This document shows, piece by piece, positions 36,859 to 46,978 of a DNA stretch of 64,000 nt. Source of the DNA: Piscinibacter gummiphilus. GTDB lineage: Bacteria; Pseudomonadota; Gammaproteobacteria; Burkholderiales; Burkholderiaceae_C. The stretch's first letter is position 1; each line of letters opens with the position of its first letter. The notes below the pieces were generated by a model. The model did not search any database. It was not told the DNA's origin and worked only from the letters and a program-made list of their open reading frames with translations. Position numbers and translations under genes: made by a program. The stretch lies in assembly GCF_032681285.1 (NCBI RefSeq), contig NZ_CP136336.1:4637001-4701000 (forward strand), written 5' to 3'.

Positions 36859-37740
36859 TTACTTGGACGCCGCCGAAGCTGCAGGTGCGGCAGCCGCCGG
36901 GGCCGACGCCGCCGATGCCAGCTCGATCTTGGCAGCGGCCTTCAGCGCGTCGATCTGCTTGCGCATGTTCTGCTGCTGCAGCTGCTGGCTGAGCTGCGGC
37001 TTGACGGTCTCGAGCGCGGGCGCTTCGATCGGGCGCGAGTCGTCGAGCTGGATCACGTGGTAGCCGAACTGCGTCTTCACCGGCTCCTCGGTGATCTTGC
37101 CCTTCTCGAGCTTGGACAGCGCGGCGCTGAACTCGGGCACCATCTGCTGCGGGTTGAACCAGCCGAGGTCACCGCCGGTGGCCTTGGAGCCGGTGTCCTT
37201 GCTCTTTTCCTTGGCGAGCTTCTCGAAGGCCGCGGGCGTCTTCTTGAGCGTGGCGATGATGGCCTTCGCATCGGCCTCCTTCTCGACCAGGATGTGGCGC
37301 GCCTTGTATTCGGTGCCGGCCGTCGAGGCCTTGAGGCGGTCGTACTCGGCCTTCAGGGCTTCGTCGGTGACGGGGTTCTTCTTGATCCAGTCTTCGACGT
37401 AGGCGTTGGCCAGCGCCGACTGGCGCACGGTTTCCATCTGGTTCAGGTACTCGGGCGATTTGTCGAGGCCCTGCTTCACGGCCTCTTGCGCCACCACGGC
37501 CTGCAGCACGAGGCTGTCGACCAGGGCCTTGCGGGCTTCGGGCGGCACGGGCTGGCCGTTGGCGCGCTGCTTGATGACCTGGTCGACCTGCCCTTGCGAG
37601 ATGGCGACACCGTTGACGGTGGCTTCGGCCGGGCCGGTGTCGGCAGCGGCGGGCTTGTCGTCTTTGCGGGCATTGCAGGCGCCGAGCGCCAGGAGGGAGG
37701 CAGCGCCGATCAGCAGGAGGCCGGATTTGAGGTTACGCAT
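36859..37740 (-). CDS. PpiC-type peptidyl-prolyl isomerase lipoprotein
   Basis: A 293-residue parvulin. The signal peptide ends in a lipobox, LALGAC, followed by a charged spacer. An N-terminal SurA-like helical region (VNGVAISQGQVDQVIKQRA) precedes the parvulin domain: YKARHILVE, GGDLGWFNPQQMVPEF and TQFGYHVIQLDD. A helical Gln-rich then Ala-rich tail ends the protein. Such proteins help outer-membrane or exported polymers fold in the periplasm; the N-terminal layout also resembles EpsD-type isomerases of exopolysaccharide loci. The ATG at 37740 begins the lipoprotein signal. Cotranscribed with the CinA gene. Confidence 0.9.
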   Translation of the reverse strand: MRNLKSGLLLIGAASLLALGACNARKDDKPAAADTGPAEATVNGVAISQGQVDQVIKQRANGQPVPPEARKALVDSLVLQAVVAQEAVKQGLDKSPEYLNQMETVRQSALANAYVEDWIKKNPVTDEALKAEYDRLKASTAGTEYKARHILVEKEADAKAIIATLKKTPAAFEKLAKEKSKDTGSKATGGDLGWFNPQQMVPEFSAALSKLEKGKITEEPVKTQFGYHVIQLDDSRPIEAPALETVKPQLSQQLQQQNMRKQIDALKAAAKIELASAASAPAAAAPAASAASK

Positions 37741-37892
37741 GGAAATGTCTCGGTCGTTGTAATGACCGCGGAGTATCGCAACTGTTGAAGGCGGCCGTTT
37801 CGGTGGGCCCGGCGGAACTCGCTTTCGGGTTTTCCGTCTGAAACGTGTCACGCTTCGGCACTTCTTCTTCACCCCACCCCATGAGAACCCCC

Positions 37893-38810
37893 ATGAAACA
37901 TTTCCTGCTGAGCACGCTGATCGCCGTGTCGGGCCTCGGCCTCGTGGCCGAAGGTGTGGAGGCCAAGCGGCTCGGCGGAGGCTCCACCTCGGGCTTCAAG
38001 CGGCAGACGCCCCCGCCGCAGCAGCCGAACCCTGCAACGCCCGCCACGCCCGCTGCCACGCCCAACGCCGCCGCGCCGGCGGCTGCCGCAGGCCCTGCCG
38101 CCGCCGCTGCCGCCGCACCCAAGCGCTCGTGGATGGGCCCGATCGCCGGGCTGGCCGCAGGCCTCGGCCTGGCCGCGCTCTTCAGCCACCTGGGCCTGGG
38201 CGCCGAGATGGCCAATTTCCTCATGATCGCCTTGCTGGCCGTCGCGGCCTTCTTCCTCATCCGCTTCCTGATGCGGCGGTTCGGGCCGGCACCGGCGCGC
38301 ACACCAGCCCTCGCCACGCCGGGCGGCATGCAGTTCGCCGGCCACGGCGCCCCGGCCTTCGGCTCCGGCTCGGGAGCAGGTGCGCCCGTCCAGGCGGCGG
38401 TGCCGCAAGCCGCCGCAATGGGAAGCCTGCCGGCCGGGTTCGACGCACCCGCCTTCGTGCGCGTCGCCAAGCTGATCTTCATCCGCATGCAGGCGGCCAA
38501 CGATGCGGCCAATCTCGACGACCTGCGCCAGTTCTCCACGCCGGAGATGTTTGCGGTGTTCCGTCTCGAGTTGCAGGACCGCAAGGGCGCCCCGCAGAAG
38601 ACCGACGTGGTGCAGCTCGACGCCGAGGTGGTCGACTACGCCGAAGAGCGCGACCAGTACATCGTGAGCGTGCGATTCCACGGCATGGTCCGCGAAGAAG
38701 CGGAGCACGCGGCCGAACCCTTCGACGAGGTCTGGCACCTCGTCAAGCCGACCGACGGCAGCCGCGAGTGGGCCATCGCCGGCATCGCGCAGAGCACGGC
38801 CGCCGCTTGA
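37893..38810 (+). CDS. Tim44-like domain membrane protein
   Basis: A 305-residue protein. A signal peptide (about residues 1-25) is followed by a Pro/Ala-rich linker, one or two membrane segments (GPIAGLAAGLGLAALF and FLMIALLAVAAFFLIRFL), a Gly/Ala-rich linker and a C-terminal Tim44/MRP-L45 domain starting near DAPAFVRVAKLIFIRMQAAN and ending WHLVKPTDGSREWAIAGI. This alpha/beta domain is known in mitochondrial import and in bacterial membrane proteins of undefined role. A second in-frame ATG lies at 37881. Promoters of this and the divergent PpiC gene share the 152-bp gap. Confidence 0.88.
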   Translation: MKHFLLSTLIAVSGLGLVAEGVEAKRLGGGSTSGFKRQTPPPQQPNPATPATPAATPNAAAPAAAAGPAAAAAAAPKRSWMGPIAGLAAGLGLAALFSHLGLGAEMANFLMIALLAVAAFFLIRFLMRRFGPAPARTPALATPGGMQFAGHGAPAFGSGSGAGAPVQAAVPQAAAMGSLPAGFDAPAFVRVAKLIFIRMQAANDAANLDDLRQFSTPEMFAVFRLELQDRKGAPQKTDVVQLDAEVVDYAEERDQYIVSVRFHGMVREEAEHAAEPFDEVWHLVKPTDGSREWAIAGIAQSTAAA

Positions 38811-38870
38811 CGTTCTCCTCGGCCACCGGCGCCGTCCGCGGCCCCGGCAGCTGAGGTCGTCGTCGGCCGT

Positions 38871-40937
38871 TCAGGCTTCGACCGCGTCCTGCGCCGAAGC
38901 GGCCGACGCCAGACCGGCCGCGGAGGGCACTGCTGCCGCCCGCACGCAGTTGCGCCCGTCGTGCTTGGCCTGGTAGAGCGCGGCGTCAGCGCGTGCCAGC
39001 AAGGCTTCGAGGTGCTCGTCGTGCGGGCTCAGGCTCGCGATGCCAATGCTCGTGGTGACGGGGATCGGCAAGCCGTCGTCGCCGGCCACGTTCGAGCTCG
39101 CAATGGCCTCGCGCACCCGCTCGGCGACAACGAGCGCCCCGTCGAGATCGGTCTCGGGCAGCAGCACGATGAACTCTTCGCCACCCCATCGGCCGAAGCG
39201 GTCGATCTCGCGCAATTGCGTGCCGCACGCCGCGGCCACCTGCTGCAGCACACGGTCGCCAGCCTGGTGGCCGTGGGTGTCGTTCACGCGCTTGAAGTGG
39301 TCGATGTCGAGCAGCAGGGCGGCGATTGGCTTGCCGTGCCGGCGCGCGCGGCGCAGCTCCGCCTGCGCAGCCTCGCTCACCGCGCGGCGGTTCAGTGCCC
39401 CGGTCAGCGGGTCGGTCGTGGCCAGGGCTTCGAGCTGGTCGCGGGTCTGCTTGAGCGCACTCACGTCGGTCAGGCTGCACAGCCACGCCGGCTCTTCCTC
39501 GTGCACCACGGGCACGCAGCGCACCAGCAGCCACAGCGGCGAGCCGTCGGCGCGCAGCAGCGGGCGGTTGGCCATGGTGTCGACGTTGCTCAGCGTCTGC
39601 TCGGTGAGCGACTGGATCAGCTCACGCAACTGGCGATGGGCGCTTTCGGCCACGGTCTCGGGGTCGCCGTGCGCGGGAGCGTCGAACAGATGCATCAGCG
39701 CCTCGTTGGCCACGAGGATGGACATGTCGGACTGACGCATCACCGCCACCGGCGCGGGCGCGGCCTGCAGCACTTCTTCGGCGGCCTTGCGGCGCAGCTC
39801 GACCACGGCATGGCGGCGGCGCGACTCGGCGTAGGCCAGCAGACACAGCAGCACCACTACACCGCAGCCTTCCACCCACATGCCGCGCAGGGCCGTGAGA
39901 CGCAGTTCGGCGCGGTCGACCATGAGGACGTAGCGCCAGGGTGTGGCCTCGATGTCGAACACGGCCGCCTCTTCGGCGCCCAGGTGGAGCCGGTTGTTGG
40001 CCGGCGCGGTGCTCAGCAAGGCCCAGCGCCCGGGCGCAGCGCCACGTGACTGGGCCACGTCGTCGAGCGTGGGCGCCTGGGGTGTCGACACGCCCACCAG
40101 CGTGGGATGGGCGATGACCCGCTCGTCCTCGTTCAGGATGAAGGCGGTGGCGATGCCGAGCGCGGGCCGCCGCAGGTATTGCGAGAGGTTGTCGAGCTGG
40201 AAGTCCATCGCGGCCACGCCGCGGTAGTGGCCGTCGGCATCGTCGATGGGAACGGCCAGCGTGCTGATGAGGCCGTTGCCCTTCGGGTCGTCGTAGGCCG
40301 CCGACCACGCGGGCAGGCGCCCCGGGTTGGAGGCGACAAGCCCGCTGCGGTAGGCCACGCCCTGCAGCATGTCCGTCGTGAAGAGCTGCAGGTCGTCCTG
40401 CGCGGGCGGATAGACGAGGTGAAAGCCCTGGCCCGAGAGGTAGTACACCGCCACCGCGGCCGCCTGCGTCGTCTTCGCGCGGATGAGCGCTGGGCTGAGC
40501 GAGAGTGAAATCTCGATCTCGCGCGCCAGATCGCTCCCGCGTGCGGGCATGGCGCCCACCAGGCTGAAGGCCGGCCAGTCGCGGTAGATGGAGTTGTTGA
40601 GGCGCGTCTCGCGGTGCACGGCTTGCGCATTCGGCATGAGCACGAAGGTGCCCGGCAGGTCGAGCCGCTGGACCATCTGCGACCGCCGCGCCTCGCTCAT
40701 CTGGATGCCCGGCTGGCGGAAGAGCCCGTTGGCCACGCCCTGCAGCATGTAGACCGCATCGCGCGCCGAGCGGGTCGACAGACTCACCTCGCGGGCAGCG
40801 TCGCGGCCGGCGTCGACCATGCCCCGCCACAACTGGTCCTGCCGGGACGACCACGCCGCCTCGAACGCGCCGAGGGCCGACGCCGCCACGGCGAGGTATG
40901 CGACCCACAACCAACGAGCGCTGACGGACTTGAACAA
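38871..40937 (-). CDS. Diguanylate cyclase with Cache and PAS sensors
   Basis: A 688-residue membrane enzyme making cyclic di-GMP. An N-terminal membrane anchor (LWVAYLAVAASALG) and a second helix near residues 355-385 enclose a large periplasmic double-Cache domain. A cytoplasmic PAS domain follows (VAVMRQSDMSILVANEALM). The C-terminal GGDEF domain has the active motif GGEEF and an upstream inhibitory RxxD (REID) exactly five residues before it, so product inhibition is expected. The start is TTG at 40937 with GAGG six bases upstream. It likely controls attachment or motility in response to a periplasmic ligand. Confidence 0.92.
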   Translation of the reverse strand: MFKSVSARWLWVAYLAVAASALGAFEAAWSSRQDQLWRGMVDAGRDAAREVSLSTRSARDAVYMLQGVANGLFRQPGIQMSEARRSQMVQRLDLPGTFVLMPNAQAVHRETRLNNSIYRDWPAFSLVGAMPARGSDLAREIEISLSLSPALIRAKTTQAAAVAVYYLSGQGFHLVYPPAQDDLQLFTTDMLQGVAYRSGLVASNPGRLPAWSAAYDDPKGNGLISTLAVPIDDADGHYRGVAAMDFQLDNLSQYLRRPALGIATAFILNEDERVIAHPTLVGVSTPQAPTLDDVAQSRGAAPGRWALLSTAPANNRLHLGAEEAAVFDIEATPWRYVLMVDRAELRLTALRGMWVEGCGVVVLLCLLAYAESRRRHAVVELRRKAAEEVLQAAPAPVAVMRQSDMSILVANEALMHLFDAPAHGDPETVAESAHRQLRELIQSLTEQTLSNVDTMANRPLLRADGSPLWLLVRCVPVVHEEEPAWLCSLTDVSALKQTRDQLEALATTDPLTGALNRRAVSEAAQAELRRARRHGKPIAALLLDIDHFKRVNDTHGHQAGDRVLQQVAAACGTQLREIDRFGRWGGEEFIVLLPETDLDGALVVAERVREAIASSNVAGDDGLPIPVTTSIGIASLSPHDEHLEALLARADAALYQAKHDGRNCVRAAAVPSAAGLASAASAQDAVEA

Positions 40938-41080
40938 AGGGGCCTCACGGCAACCCGCACCACTGCGTTCCCCGGAATGGGGCGTGGGGCTGCGTGCACC
41001 TTATCGGCGCATGGCGCGCCAATCTGTAGCACGGCGCAGGGTGGATCGAGACTTTGTTGGCAGCGCGCCCTGCCCTGCGC

Positions 41081-44000
41081 TCACCTCGCCAGCACCGGCC
41101 TCAGCGCCGCCCCCGTGTGGCTGGCCTTGACCTTCACGAGCGAGGCCGGGTCGGTGGCCGAGACCACCGTGCCACCGGCCGCGCCGCCTTCGGGGCCCAT
41201 GTCGATCACCCAATCGGCCTCGGCGATCACGTCGAGGTCGTGCTCGATGACGACCACGCTGTGGCCGCCGTCGACCAGGCGGTGCAGCACGCGGATGAGC
41301 TTCTCCACGTCTGCCATGTGCAGGCCGACCGTGGGCTCGTCGAGCACGTAGAGCGTGTGTGGGGCCTTCTGGCCTCGCCGCGTGACATCGTCGCGCACCT
41401 TGGTGAGTTCGGTGACGAGCTTGATGCGTTGCGCTTCGCCGCCGCTCAGCGTGGGCGAGGGTTGGCCGAGCGTGAGGTAGCCGAGGCCCACGTCCTTCAT
41501 CAGCTGCAGCGGATGGGCGATGTTGGGCATGGAGGCGAAGAACTCCACCGCCTCGTCGATCTCCATCTGCAGCACATCGCCGATGCTCTTGCCGCGCCAG
41601 GTGACGGCAAGCGTCTCGGGGTTGAAACGCGCGCCGTGGCACACGTCGCAGGGCACCTTCACGTCGGGCAGGAAGCTCATCTCGATGGTGCGCATGCCCT
41701 GCCCTTCGCAGGCCGGGCAGCGGCCTTCGCCGGTGTTGAAGCTGAAGCGATTCGGCGCATAGCCGCGAGCGCGTGATTCGAGCGTGTCGGCGAAGAGCTT
41801 GCGGATCACGTCCCAGAAACCGATGTAGGTCGCCGGGCAGGAGCGCGGCGTCTTGCCGATGGGCGTCTGGTCGACTTCGAGCACACGGTCGATCTGTTGC
41901 CAGCCATCGATGCCGTCGCAGCCTTGCCACTTCGGCTTGGCGCCACGGGTGTTGATGAACTGCAGGTTGGCGAGCAGCACGTCGCGCGCGAGCGTGCTCT
42001 TGCCGCTGCCGCTCACGCCGGTCACGGCGACGAGGCGGTGCAGCGGGAACGGCACGTCGACCTGCTGCAGGTTGTGCAGCGAGGCGTTGCGCAGCAGCAG
42101 CTGCGGCTGGTCAGCGCCGATCTCGCGGCGCGTTTGCAGCGGGTGCAGCAGCGGCTTGGCAAGGAAACGGCCGGTGATGGAATCGGCCTGCGACGAGATC
42201 TCGCTCACCGTGCCTTGTGCCACCAGCCGGCCGCCGCGTTTGCCGGCGCTCGGGCCGATGTCGATGATGTGGTCGGCGCGCCGGATGGTGTCTTCGTCGT
42301 GCTCCACCACCACCAGCGTGTTGCCCTTGTCGCCGAGCTTGTGCAGCGCGTTGAGCAGCACTTGGTTGTCGCGCGGGTGCAGGCCGATGGTCGGCTCGTC
42401 GAGCACGTAGCACACACCCTGCAGGTTGCTGCCGAGTTGTGCGGCCAGGCGGATGCGTTGTGCTTCGCCACCGCTCAGCGTGGGCGCCGCGCGGTCGAGC
42501 GTGAGATAGCCGAGGCCGACTTCTTCGAGAAACTCCAGGCGGTTCTTGATTTCGATGACGACATCGCGGGCGATCTCGGCATCACGGCCGGTGAGCTTCA
42601 GGTCTTCAATCCACTCGCGGCACTGGCTCACCGACCACTGCGCAATCCAGGCGATGGAGTGCTCCTCGAAGGTCACCGCGCGCGAAATGGGGTTGAGGCG
42701 CGTGCCGGCGCAGATCTCGCACGGCGCATCGACAACGCCTTCGACCTCGGCATCCTCGGCCGGGAAGCTTTGCTCGCGGCCCTGCTCGTCACGCTCGATC
42801 ACCGAGTCGTCGTACGCCTTGCGCTGCTCCTTGGTCAAGGCGAGGCCGGTGCCCACGCAGCCGGGGCACCAGCCGTGCTTGCTGTTGTAGCTGAACATGC
42901 GCGGGTCGAGCTCGGGGTAGCTCGTGCCGCAGGTCGGGCAGGCGCGCTTGGTGGAGAAGACCTTCACGCCTCCGATGCGCTTGGTGGAGCTTCCCGCCAT
43001 CAATGCGCCTTTGAGCCCATCGAGCGGCGTGAGCAGGTGCATCACGCCCTTGCCGAGGTCAAGCGCCTGCGTGAGCAGCGCGCGCAGCTCGGCTTCGTTG
43101 TTGACGCTCACCACCAGGTCGCCGACCGGCAGCTCCAGCGTGTGCTCCTTGAAGCGGTCGAGGCGGGGAAACGGGTCGACGGGCAGGAACTCGCCGTCCA
43201 CACGCAGGTGCGAATGGCCGCGCTGCTTGGCCCACTTCGCGAGGTCGGTGTAGACGCCCTTGCGGTTGACGACCAGCGGCGCGAGAAGGCCCACGTGCTG
43301 ACCCTTGTGGTCGCGCACGATCTGCGCGGCGATGCTCTCGGCGCTCTGCGGCTTGACCGGCGAGCCGTCCTTTACGCAGTGCTGGATGCCGAGCTTCACG
43401 TACAAGAGCCGCAGGAAGTGCCACACCTCGGTGGTGGTGGCCACCGTGCTCTTGCGGCCGCCACGCGAGAGGCGCTGTTCGATGGCGACGGTCGGCGGGA
43501 TGCCGTAGACCGCATCCACCTCGGGCCGCCCCGCCGGCTGCACGATGCTGCGCGCATAGGCGTTGAGCGATTCGAGGTAGCGGCGCTGGCCTTCGTTGAA
43601 GAGGATGTCGAACGCGAGCGTGCTCTTGCCGCTGCCGCTCACGCCGGTGATCACGCTGAACTTGCCGCGCGGAATGCTGACGTCCATCGACTTCAGGTTG
43701 TGCTCGCGGGCGTTGACGATGCGGATCGATTCGTCGATTGGCTGGCGCAGCACCGTCTGCAGCGGGCGGCCTTCTTCCACACGCAGCGCGCCGTTGAGGC
43801 CGAGCGCGCGGTCGTAGGCGGCCAGGGCCTTGCCGGTGTGCGAGGTCGGGTGCTGCTTCACGTCATCGGGCGAACCCACGCACACCACCTCGCCACCGCC
43901 CTCACCGCCTTCGGGGCCGAGGTCGATCAGCCAGTCACTGGCGCGGATCACGTCGAGGTTGTGTTCGATCACGACCAGCGAGTGGCCTGCTTCCAGCAGC

Positions 44001-46747
44001 TTGCGGAAGGCGCGCATCAGCTTGGCGATGTCGTCGAAGTGCAGGCCGGTGGTGGGCTCGTCGAACATGAAGAGCGTGCCCTTCTTGGCCACCGCCTGCT
44101 TGCTCGCCGTGGCGCTCTGCGCGGCTTCGGCCAGAAATCCGGCGAGCTTGAGACGCTGCGCTTCACCACCGCTCAAGGTCGGCACCGGCTGGCCGAGCTT
44201 CACGTACTCGAGGCCCACATCGAGGATCGGCTGCAGCACGCGCAGGACCTCGCGGTCCTGCGCGAAGAGCTGCACCGCCTCGCTCACGGTCAGCTCCAGC
44301 ACGTCGGCCACGCTCAGCTCGCGCATCGCCTCGCCGGGAAGGCGGCGGTCGATCTTCACCTCCAGCGTCTCGGCGCGGTAGCGCGTGCCGTCGCAGTCGG
44401 GGCAACGCAGGTAGATGTCGGAGAGGAACTGCATCTCCACATGCTCGAAGCCCGAGCCGCCGCAGGTCGGGCACCGCCCATCGCCGGCGTTGAAGCTGAA
44501 CATCGCCGCCGTGTACCCACGCTGCTGCGCGAGCGGCGATTGCGCGAAGAGCTTGCGGATCTCGTCGAAGGCGCCGACGTAGCTCGCCGGGTTGGAGCGT
44601 GCGGTCTTGCCGATGGGCGACTGGTCGACGAAGACCGCATCGCTCAGCCAGTCGCCGCCCAGCAGGCGATCGTGCTCGCCGGGCGTTTCGGTCGCCTTGC
44701 CGAAATGCCGGGCGAGCGCGGGGTAGAGCACGTCTTGCATCAAGGTGCTCTTGCCGGAGCCGGAGACACCGGTCACGCACACAAGCCGCTGCAGCGGGAA
44801 CTCGACCGTCACGTTCTTCAGGTTGTGGTCGCGCGCGCCTTCGAGGATGAGGCGCGGCGTGCTGTCGGTGACCAGCCGCTTCATTCCCATGCCGACTTGC
44901 TTGCGTGCGCCGAGGTAGGCGCCGGTCAGCGTGTCGGCGTCGCGGATGGCCTCGGGCGTGCCGTCGAACACGATCTGCCCGCCCCGCTCGCCGGGGCCCG
45001 GGCCCATGTCGATCAGGCGATCGGCCGCGAGCATCACCGCCGGGTCGTGTTCGACCACGACGAGCGTGTTGCCCGCGTTGCGCAGCCGGTGCATCGCTTC
45101 GACGATGCGGTCCATGTCGCGCGGGTGCAGGCCGATGCTGGGCTCATCGAGCACGAACATGGTGTTGACCAGCGAGGTGCCGAGCGCGGTGGTGAGGTTG
45201 ATGCGCTGCACCTCGCCGCCGCTCAGCGTGCGGCTCTGGCGGTCGAGCGTGAGGTAGCCGAGGCCGACGTCGCACAGGTACTTCAAGCGCGTGCGGATCT
45301 CGTCGAGCAGCAGCTTCAGCGCGTCGTCGAGCATGCTGCTGGGCAGCGAGATGCCGTCGAAGAAGCGCCGGATGCGGTCGATGGGCATCAGCATCAGGTC
45401 GTGCACTGTGAGGCCTGGCAGCGACTCCAGCTGTTCACGCGACCAGTCGACACCATTGGGCATGAAGCGCTTCTCGGGTGCCAGCACGCCGTCGGCATCG
45501 GCCTTGGTGCCCATGCGCCACAAGAGCGCCTCGGTCTTGAGCCGCGCGCCGTTGCAGGTCGGGCAGGTCGTGTAGCTGCGGTACTTCGACAAGAGCACGC
45601 GAATGTGCATCTTGTAGGCCTTCGATTCGAGGTACTCGAAGAAGCGCTTGATGCCGTACCACTGCTTGTTCCACTGGCCCTTCCAGTTCGGCGAGCCGTT
45701 GATGACCCAATCGCGCTGCGCTTCCGTGAGCTGCGACCACGCGGTGTCTCGCGGGATGCCCGCGTCGGCGGCGTGGCGCAGCAGGTCGTCCTGCGACTCC
45801 TTCCAGGCTGGCGTCTGGATGGTCTTGATCGCGCCGGCACGCAGGGTCTTGCGGTGGTCGGGGATCACCAGGCCCCAGTCGACGCCGATCACCCGGCCGA
45901 AGCCGCGGCAGGACTCGCAGGCGCCCATCGCGCTGTTGAACGAGAAGAGCGCCGGCTGCGGGTCGGCATAGCGGATGTCGCTGTCGGGGCAGTGCAGGCC
46001 GGTGGAATAGCGCCACAGTTGCGGCTCGGCCCCTTCCTCGGCGCGCAGCACGTAGACGTTCACACGGCCACTGCCGCGTTTGAGCGCCATCTCGATCGCC
46101 TCGACCGCGCGCACCTTCTCCGTGCCTTGCAGTCGGAACCGATCGGCCACCACGTCGAGCACCTTGCGCGGCCCGGTGGGCGAGGCCACCTCGCGCTCGG
46201 CCTGCACTCGCGTGAAGCCGCTGGCCGCCAGCCACTGCTCGATCTCGGCAGGCGTGGTGTTGGCCGGCAGCTCGACCGGGAAGGTGACGACCAGGCGCGG
46301 GTCGCTTTCCTTCGTGCGCGCCATCAGCTCGGCGTAGATCGTCTCCGGCGAGTCGTGCCGCACGAGCTGCGCGGTCTTCTTGTCGAACAGCTCCGAGGCA
46401 CGCGCGAAGAGCAGCTTCAGGTGATCGTTCAGCTCCGTCATCGTGCCCACGGTAGAGCGCGAGGTGCGCACCGGGTTGGTCTGGTCGATGGCGATGGCAG
46501 GTGGCACACCGTCGACCCGGTCGACCGCCGGCCGGTCCATCCGGTCGAGGAACTGGCGCGCGTAGGCGCTGAAGGTCTCGACGTAGCGTCGCTGCCCCTC
46601 GGCATACAGCGTGTCGAACACCAGGCTCGACTTGCCCGAGCCGCTGGGCCCGGTCACCACCGTCATTTCGCCGGTGCGGATGTCGAGGTCGAGGTTCTTG
46701 AGGTTGTGCTGGCGGGCGCCACGGATGCGGATGAGGCCTGAGGTCAT
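41081..46747 (-). CDS. uvrA: Double-length UvrA (tandem UvrA fusion) ABC excinuclease subunit
   Basis: An 1888-residue protein about twice the usual 940. It is a head-to-tail duplication: UvrA unit one (about residues 1-955) and unit two (about 975-1888). Four Walker A motifs are visible: GPSGSGKSS, then GVSGSGKST three times. Four ABC signatures (LSGGE) precede the Walker B DEPT/DEPS motifs. Zinc-finger clusters remain (CPTCNGAR, CPTCGGSG with CPDCDGT, CPTCGTSY with CPGC, CEICAGT, CPACEGQG with CDVCHGA). UvrA detects distorted DNA and loads UvrB. Fused forms are known in Burkholderiales and xanthomonads and usually coexist with a normal UvrA. No LexA box was seen upstream. Confidence 0.93.
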   Translation of the reverse strand: MTSGLIRIRGARQHNLKNLDLDIRTGEMTVVTGPSGSGKSSLVFDTLYAEGQRRYVETFSAYARQFLDRMDRPAVDRVDGVPPAIAIDQTNPVRTSRSTVGTMTELNDHLKLLFARASELFDKKTAQLVRHDSPETIYAELMARTKESDPRLVVTFPVELPANTTPAEIEQWLAASGFTRVQAEREVASPTGPRKVLDVVADRFRLQGTEKVRAVEAIEMALKRGSGRVNVYVLRAEEGAEPQLWRYSTGLHCPDSDIRYADPQPALFSFNSAMGACESCRGFGRVIGVDWGLVIPDHRKTLRAGAIKTIQTPAWKESQDDLLRHAADAGIPRDTAWSQLTEAQRDWVINGSPNWKGQWNKQWYGIKRFFEYLESKAYKMHIRVLLSKYRSYTTCPTCNGARLKTEALLWRMGTKADADGVLAPEKRFMPNGVDWSREQLESLPGLTVHDLMLMPIDRIRRFFDGISLPSSMLDDALKLLLDEIRTRLKYLCDVGLGYLTLDRQSRTLSGGEVQRINLTTALGTSLVNTMFVLDEPSIGLHPRDMDRIVEAMHRLRNAGNTLVVVEHDPAVMLAADRLIDMGPGPGERGGQIVFDGTPEAIRDADTLTGAYLGARKQVGMGMKRLVTDSTPRLILEGARDHNLKNVTVEFPLQRLVCVTGVSGSGKSTLMQDVLYPALARHFGKATETPGEHDRLLGGDWLSDAVFVDQSPIGKTARSNPASYVGAFDEIRKLFAQSPLAQQRGYTAAMFSFNAGDGRCPTCGGSGFEHVEMQFLSDIYLRCPDCDGTRYRAETLEVKIDRRLPGEAMRELSVADVLELTVSEAVQLFAQDREVLRVLQPILDVGLEYVKLGQPVPTLSGGEAQRLKLAGFLAEAAQSATASKQAVAKKGTLFMFDEPTTGLHFDDIAKLMRAFRKLLEAGHSLVVIEHNLDVIRASDWLIDLGPEGGEGGGEVVCVGSPDDVKQHPTSHTGKALAAYDRALGLNGALRVEEGRPLQTVLRQPIDESIRIVNAREHNLKSMDVSIPRGKFSVITGVSGSGKSTLAFDILFNEGQRRYLESLNAYARSIVQPAGRPEVDAVYGIPPTVAIEQRLSRGGRKSTVATTTEVWHFLRLLYVKLGIQHCVKDGSPVKPQSAESIAAQIVRDHKGQHVGLLAPLVVNRKGVYTDLAKWAKQRGHSHLRVDGEFLPVDPFPRLDRFKEHTLELPVGDLVVSVNNEAELRALLTQALDLGKGVMHLLTPLDGLKGALMAGSSTKRIGGVKVFSTKRACPTCGTSYPELDPRMFSYNSKHGWCPGCVGTGLALTKEQRKAYDDSVIERDEQGREQSFPAEDAEVEGVVDAPCEICAGTRLNPISRAVTFEEHSIAWIAQWSVSQCREWIEDLKLTGRDAEIARDVVIEIKNRLEFLEEVGLGYLTLDRAAPTLSGGEAQRIRLAAQLGSNLQGVCYVLDEPTIGLHPRDNQVLLNALHKLGDKGNTLVVVEHDEDTIRRADHIIDIGPSAGKRGGRLVAQGTVSEISSQADSITGRFLAKPLLHPLQTRREIGADQPQLLLRNASLHNLQQVDVPFPLHRLVAVTGVSGSGKSTLARDVLLANLQFINTRGAKPKWQGCDGIDGWQQIDRVLEVDQTPIGKTPRSCPATYIGFWDVIRKLFADTLESRARGYAPNRFSFNTGEGRCPACEGQGMRTIEMSFLPDVKVPCDVCHGARFNPETLAVTWRGKSIGDVLQMEIDEAVEFFASMPNIAHPLQLMKDVGLGYLTLGQPSPTLSGGEAQRIKLVTELTKVRDDVTRRGQKAPHTLYVLDEPTVGLHMADVEKLIRVLHRLVDGGHSVVVIEHDLDVIAEADWVIDMGPEGGAAGGTVVSATDPASLVKVKASHTGAALRPVLAR

Positions 46748-46978
46748 GGGGATACGGGGCGCGCGCAGACGAGGAGGGGCGGAAATTCTAGGAGCCGGTG
46801 CTCACACGCTCCTGCCACAGGGCTTTGGCAGTTGCGCGACAGCAGCGCCCGACTCCCCCGCTTGGGGGAACACAGCGCACACCCGTGCACATCGGCCAGG
46901 AGCGCCGATAGACTCGCCGAGCTGCGTGCCCAGAGGGGGCTGCAACTCCACAACACGTCTCGATCGAGGGAGGTTTTC

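Noticed and set aside
41897..46741. Plus-strand frame of 1614 codons opposite uvrA
   Set aside because: Composition artefact of the high-GC uvrA gene; no recognisable domain.
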